In this document: piece after piece, positions 61,991 to 64,000 of the stretch | How the letters are laid out: each line of letters starts with the position of its first letter | Position numbering within the stretch: position 1 is the stretch's first letter | Source: Stichopus chloronotus | Lineage: Eukaryota > Echinodermata > Holothuroidea > Aspidochirotida > Stichopodidae | Length of the DNA stretch: 64,000 nucleotides | Direction: 5' to 3' | Assembly (NCBI GenBank): GCA_021234535.1 | Contig: CM037842.1 | Coordinates: 5,870,203-5,934,202, forward strand | Program-made: the position numbers and the translations under genes | The notes under the pieces: model-generated | The model's database searches: none | The model's input: the letters and a program-made list of their open reading frames with translations, nothing else | Told to the model about the DNA's origin: nothing

Positions 61991-62104
61991 CTCAGCATCA
62001 TCTTTTGTTGCATCTTCCCCATCTCCTGTTCCTGCCTCTTCTGACCCATCTTCTCCCTGCTTGGTTTTCTTCATCTCTTCCACTTGTTTCTTGGCTTTCA
62101 ACAT
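61991..62104 (-). CDS. Multi-IQ protein, short Lys/Glu-rich linker exon
   Basis: The exon is 114 nt, 38 codons, phase 0 (acceptor 'gtttttatcctcag', donor 'GCTGAG|GTACAT'). It begins MLKAKKQVEEMKKTKQ, a helix-prone basic stretch, and ends in Gly/Glu/Asp-rich sequence. It has no IQ motif. Its basic start followed by an acidic linker mirrors the first part of the 47720 and 60356 exons, so it looks like a module lacking its IQ half. A longer open frame over the same bases in another register is a shadow. Confidence 0.7.
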
Positions 62105-62777
62105 CTGAGGATAAAAACCAAAAGGACCATCTTTGATATCTGTATCTACTCATCAGGTGCACCAACTCGTTAGATGAAATGGCCAGGTTCATTTCCTTTG
62201 GTAGTTTCAGTACAGAAATCTATCTACAGTAGATGAATCACTTAATAGATCACTGTTCATCTGCACTGGTCACCAAAATTGTTTTGGAATTCCAATCAAA
62301 TCTTCTTTCCATCACCAACACAGAGACAGACATATTGAAATCTATTGTATTAGACATAGGGAAAGGGAATTAAATAATTTTCTTACAATACACAGTATTA
62401 TATTCTATTGTTTCTTCTGTCAAAATCATTGAAGTAATAGAAGAATTCTAAGAAACAAGAACTTCTAAAGGCATCCTCTCAAAACCAGATGTATGTGACA
62501 GACTATGCATCTTGCTGTAAATCCACACTGTATCTGCACATGCAATGGACAGTCCACCTTAAATCCACACCATATCTTTATAGATACATGTGACAGGACA
62601 GCTTGCCTTAAATCCTCACTGTATACATGTCACAGGCAGTTTACCTACAGTAAGTCCACACAATATCTATACATGTATATGACAGACTACACATCTTACT
62701 GTAAATCCACTACTGTATATGTGACAGATACCACATCTTGACACTGTATAGATCTGTATGTGTGACAGACAGCTTAC
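62105..62777. other. Intron of the multi-IQ gene containing a donor-like minisatellite
   Basis: Between the linker exon and the rightmost IQ exon. About half of it is a degenerate tandem repeat (62489-62790). No exon was recognised. Confidence 0.6.
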
Positions 62778-62790
62778 CTTAAAACCACCT
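62489..62790. repeat. Degenerate 40-55-bp tandem repeat abutting a splice donor
   Basis: About six units share 'atgtgacagac.gcttaccttaaatccacactgtat'. The last unit (about 62758-62795) contains the actual 5' splice site of the IQ exon ('cagcttaccttaaaaccacc' on the plus strand). Earlier units carry related words 'cagcttgccttaaatcc', 'cagtttacctacagtaag' and 'cagtccaccttaaatcc'. Confidence 0.65.
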
Positions 62791-62963
62791 TGTATCTTCA
62801 CTGCTGCCTTTTCTACTTCTGGGTCTGTGAGATCTATGTCAATTTCTTCCTCTTCATTAGGTTTGTCACCTTCTCCAGCCTGTGTGTCTTCCGCTGGCTG
62901 TTGTTGATCTTGCATAACTCCTTCTGGTACCCCATCCCCAGGGGGTTCAGTGGCTTCTGATGG
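62778..62963 (-). CDS. Multi-IQ protein, rightmost exon seen, one acidic-IQ motif
   Basis: The exon is open for 62 codons from an acceptor-like 'accatttgaag' to donor 'TTTAAG|GTAAGC'. It encodes a Pro/Gln/Glu-rich linker, then 'EEEEIDIDLTDPEVEKAAVK' and 'IQGGFK'. An alternative is that this is the first coding exon, starting at ATG 62996 (context aacATGG) with MALPFFQNHLK. The pyrimidine tract 'cctttctttc' over that region argues for an intron end. The start of the protein is therefore unresolved. Confidence 0.78.
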
Positions 62964-64000
62964 CTTCAAATGGTTTTGAAAGAAAGGTAATGCCATGTTA
63001 AGAGCTTCTGTTATTGTTTCTTGTCATTGATCTCTCCTACCTCTCTTTGGCTGTCTTCTTTAATGATACAGCCTCTCATTGTCAAACTGAATAACTCATG
63101 GCATGGGGATAAATTAAAGCAGCATTCAATATACAGTACACTGTAAGATCATGAACAAAAATGTAAAATGAAAGCAGGATCTGATCGATTTCTGAAGTGG
63201 ACTTCAAATGCAGCAGAAGCACAACAATAGTTGTACTTACTTAAAACATGCGGATGATCAAATTGTAGAACCCTTTAACAAGGTTGCCATGGCAACTAAA
63301 AATCAACCTAGGAAGCACAACAGCCACTCCAAAAGCAAATAAAAGTGTAGCCATCTGATTTAATTACAATCAGTAGTCTTATGACATTTTAACAAATAAC
63401 CGAGAGACCACGTTCCATGATCACTACGTACCTGGTTACAAGTGCACTTATCTAAATAGTATTGATTGTTTTCAGTGGAAGTCATTACAAAGCTGAAGAA
63501 GAGCACACATGTGAACAAATTAGTTACACTATTGTATTACCTTAATTGCTATCTTAACTGCTGAAAATAATCACTGGCTTCTGTACAAACATTACTGTAC
63601 CTACATCCTGTGCTGTACACTATAACTCCTTTCTGCTGCTTTGCAATATTTAAAGAGCTGGAATATGAGATGTACCAGTGGCAATCACCTGGTAATGCAC
63701 ATTCATTATTTGTCAGTGTTTCAGAGAATAGAAAGAAGGGGAAAGATCATGGGTCGCATAATGTATGCACTCATCTTCCGAATATTTGAATATGAAAATT
63801 GTCTCAACATTTTGTTAGCCCTACAAAATTCAGACTCCCTCCCTCCCCCCAGCACAGCAATTAATGACAATAACCTGGAATCAAACAAAATGATGGGAGC
63901 AGATATGAATATTTATTGAAGCAAAAATGGGGCTTAAACAAAATATTGTAGTGTCTATGACATATTCAGTGAAATTTGACTTTCACTGACAAATATTCAA
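62964..64000. other. Right edge: intron or 5' flank of the multi-IQ gene
   Basis: No further acidic-IQ exon was seen to the right edge. The last 350 bp hold the second copy of dispersed repeat family C. Confidence 0.5.
63649..63950. repeat. Dispersed repeat family C, copy 2
   Basis: Same orientation as 29137-29440, sharing 'gctggaatatgag', 'atatttgaatatgaa', 'ttgtctcaaca', 'ccctacaaaattcaga' and 'ggaatcaaac'. This copy carries a 'ccctccctccccccag' expansion in the middle that the other lacks. Confidence 0.65.

Larger units (their letters stand above)
42090..62963 (-). other. Multi-IQ, PEP-19/neurogranin-like gene (whole locus in this window)
   Basis: Eight exons, all phase 0 at both ends, join in one frame: 62778-62963, 61991-62104, 60356-60547, 59248-59442, 53042-57012, 49873-51690, 47720-48049 and 42090-42578. 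After allowing for two single-base frame breaks in the 3.97-kb exon they total about 2,430 codons. Eleven IQ motifs are present: one each at 62.8, 60.4, 59.3 and 47.8 kb, and seven in the 49.9-51.7 kb exon. Ten are preceded by 'DIDLxDPEV'. An acidic block followed by IQ..F(K/R) is the layout of PEP-19/PCP4 and neurogranin, which bind calmodulin, preferentially apo-calmodulin, and change its Ca kinetics. The protein is probably cytosolic: no signal peptide or membrane segment is seen. The 5' end is unproven and may lie beyond the window. Confidence 0.8.

Noticed and set aside
1..64000. CRISPR arrays, bacterial operons, rRNA or tRNA genes
   Set aside because: The tandem repeats lack the repeat-spacer pattern, no operon-like gene packing exists, and I saw no cloverleaf with tRNA A and B boxes or rRNA core sequence, though I could not run a dedicated scan.

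Overview
The window is from an animal nuclear genome. It is AT-rich, its coding exons are separated by GT-AG introns (plus one GC-AG intron), it contains many small inverted-repeat transposons, minisatellites and long G/C homopolymers, and it has no operon structure. The gene content (an Ovo-type zinc-finger factor, a secreted C-type lectin and a neurogranin/PEP-19-like calmodulin-binding protein) fits a metazoan. A marine invertebrate deuterostome such as an echinoderm is my guess, but no feature proves it. All three recognised genes lie on the minus strand, so they read from high to low coordinates.

Left part (about 6.7-22.5 kb): the 3' end of an ovo/OVOL homologue. An 854-codon exon (7740-10301) carries a long low-complexity N-terminal region and zinc fingers 1-2. 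The terminal exon (6828-7276) carries fingers 3-4. Its 5' exon is uncertain; one candidate with matching phase lies at 22415-22502. The first 6.6 kb and the 10.3-22.4 kb stretch are non-coding as far as I can see, with old dispersed repeats and a 15-bp minisatellite.

Middle (about 23-34 kb): a C-type lectin gene built from exons at 33884-33971 (signal peptide), 32918-33199 (novel Cys-containing N-terminal region) and 29511-29801 (first half of the lectin domain). All join in phase 1. A possible terminal exon sits at 23107-23215; the exon between them was not found. Transposon copies (TTAA-flanked MITEs and two palindromic elements) lie in and around this gene. 34-42 kb is intergenic and rich in minisatellites.

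Right part (42.1-63 kb): at least eight phase-0 exons of one very large acidic protein (about 2,430 residues in the window, N-terminus not assured). It carries eleven IQ motifs, ten of them preceded by an acidic 'DIDLxDPEV' block, the arrangement of PEP-19/PCP4 and neurogranin, which bind apo-calmodulin. A 3.97-kb exon inside it has no IQ motif but holds six 39-residue tandem repeats and two single-base frame breaks. Its last intron contains a 3.4-kb inverted-repeat element with a triple 182-bp tandem repeat at its centre. This multi-PEP-19-like gene is the most unusual item in the window.
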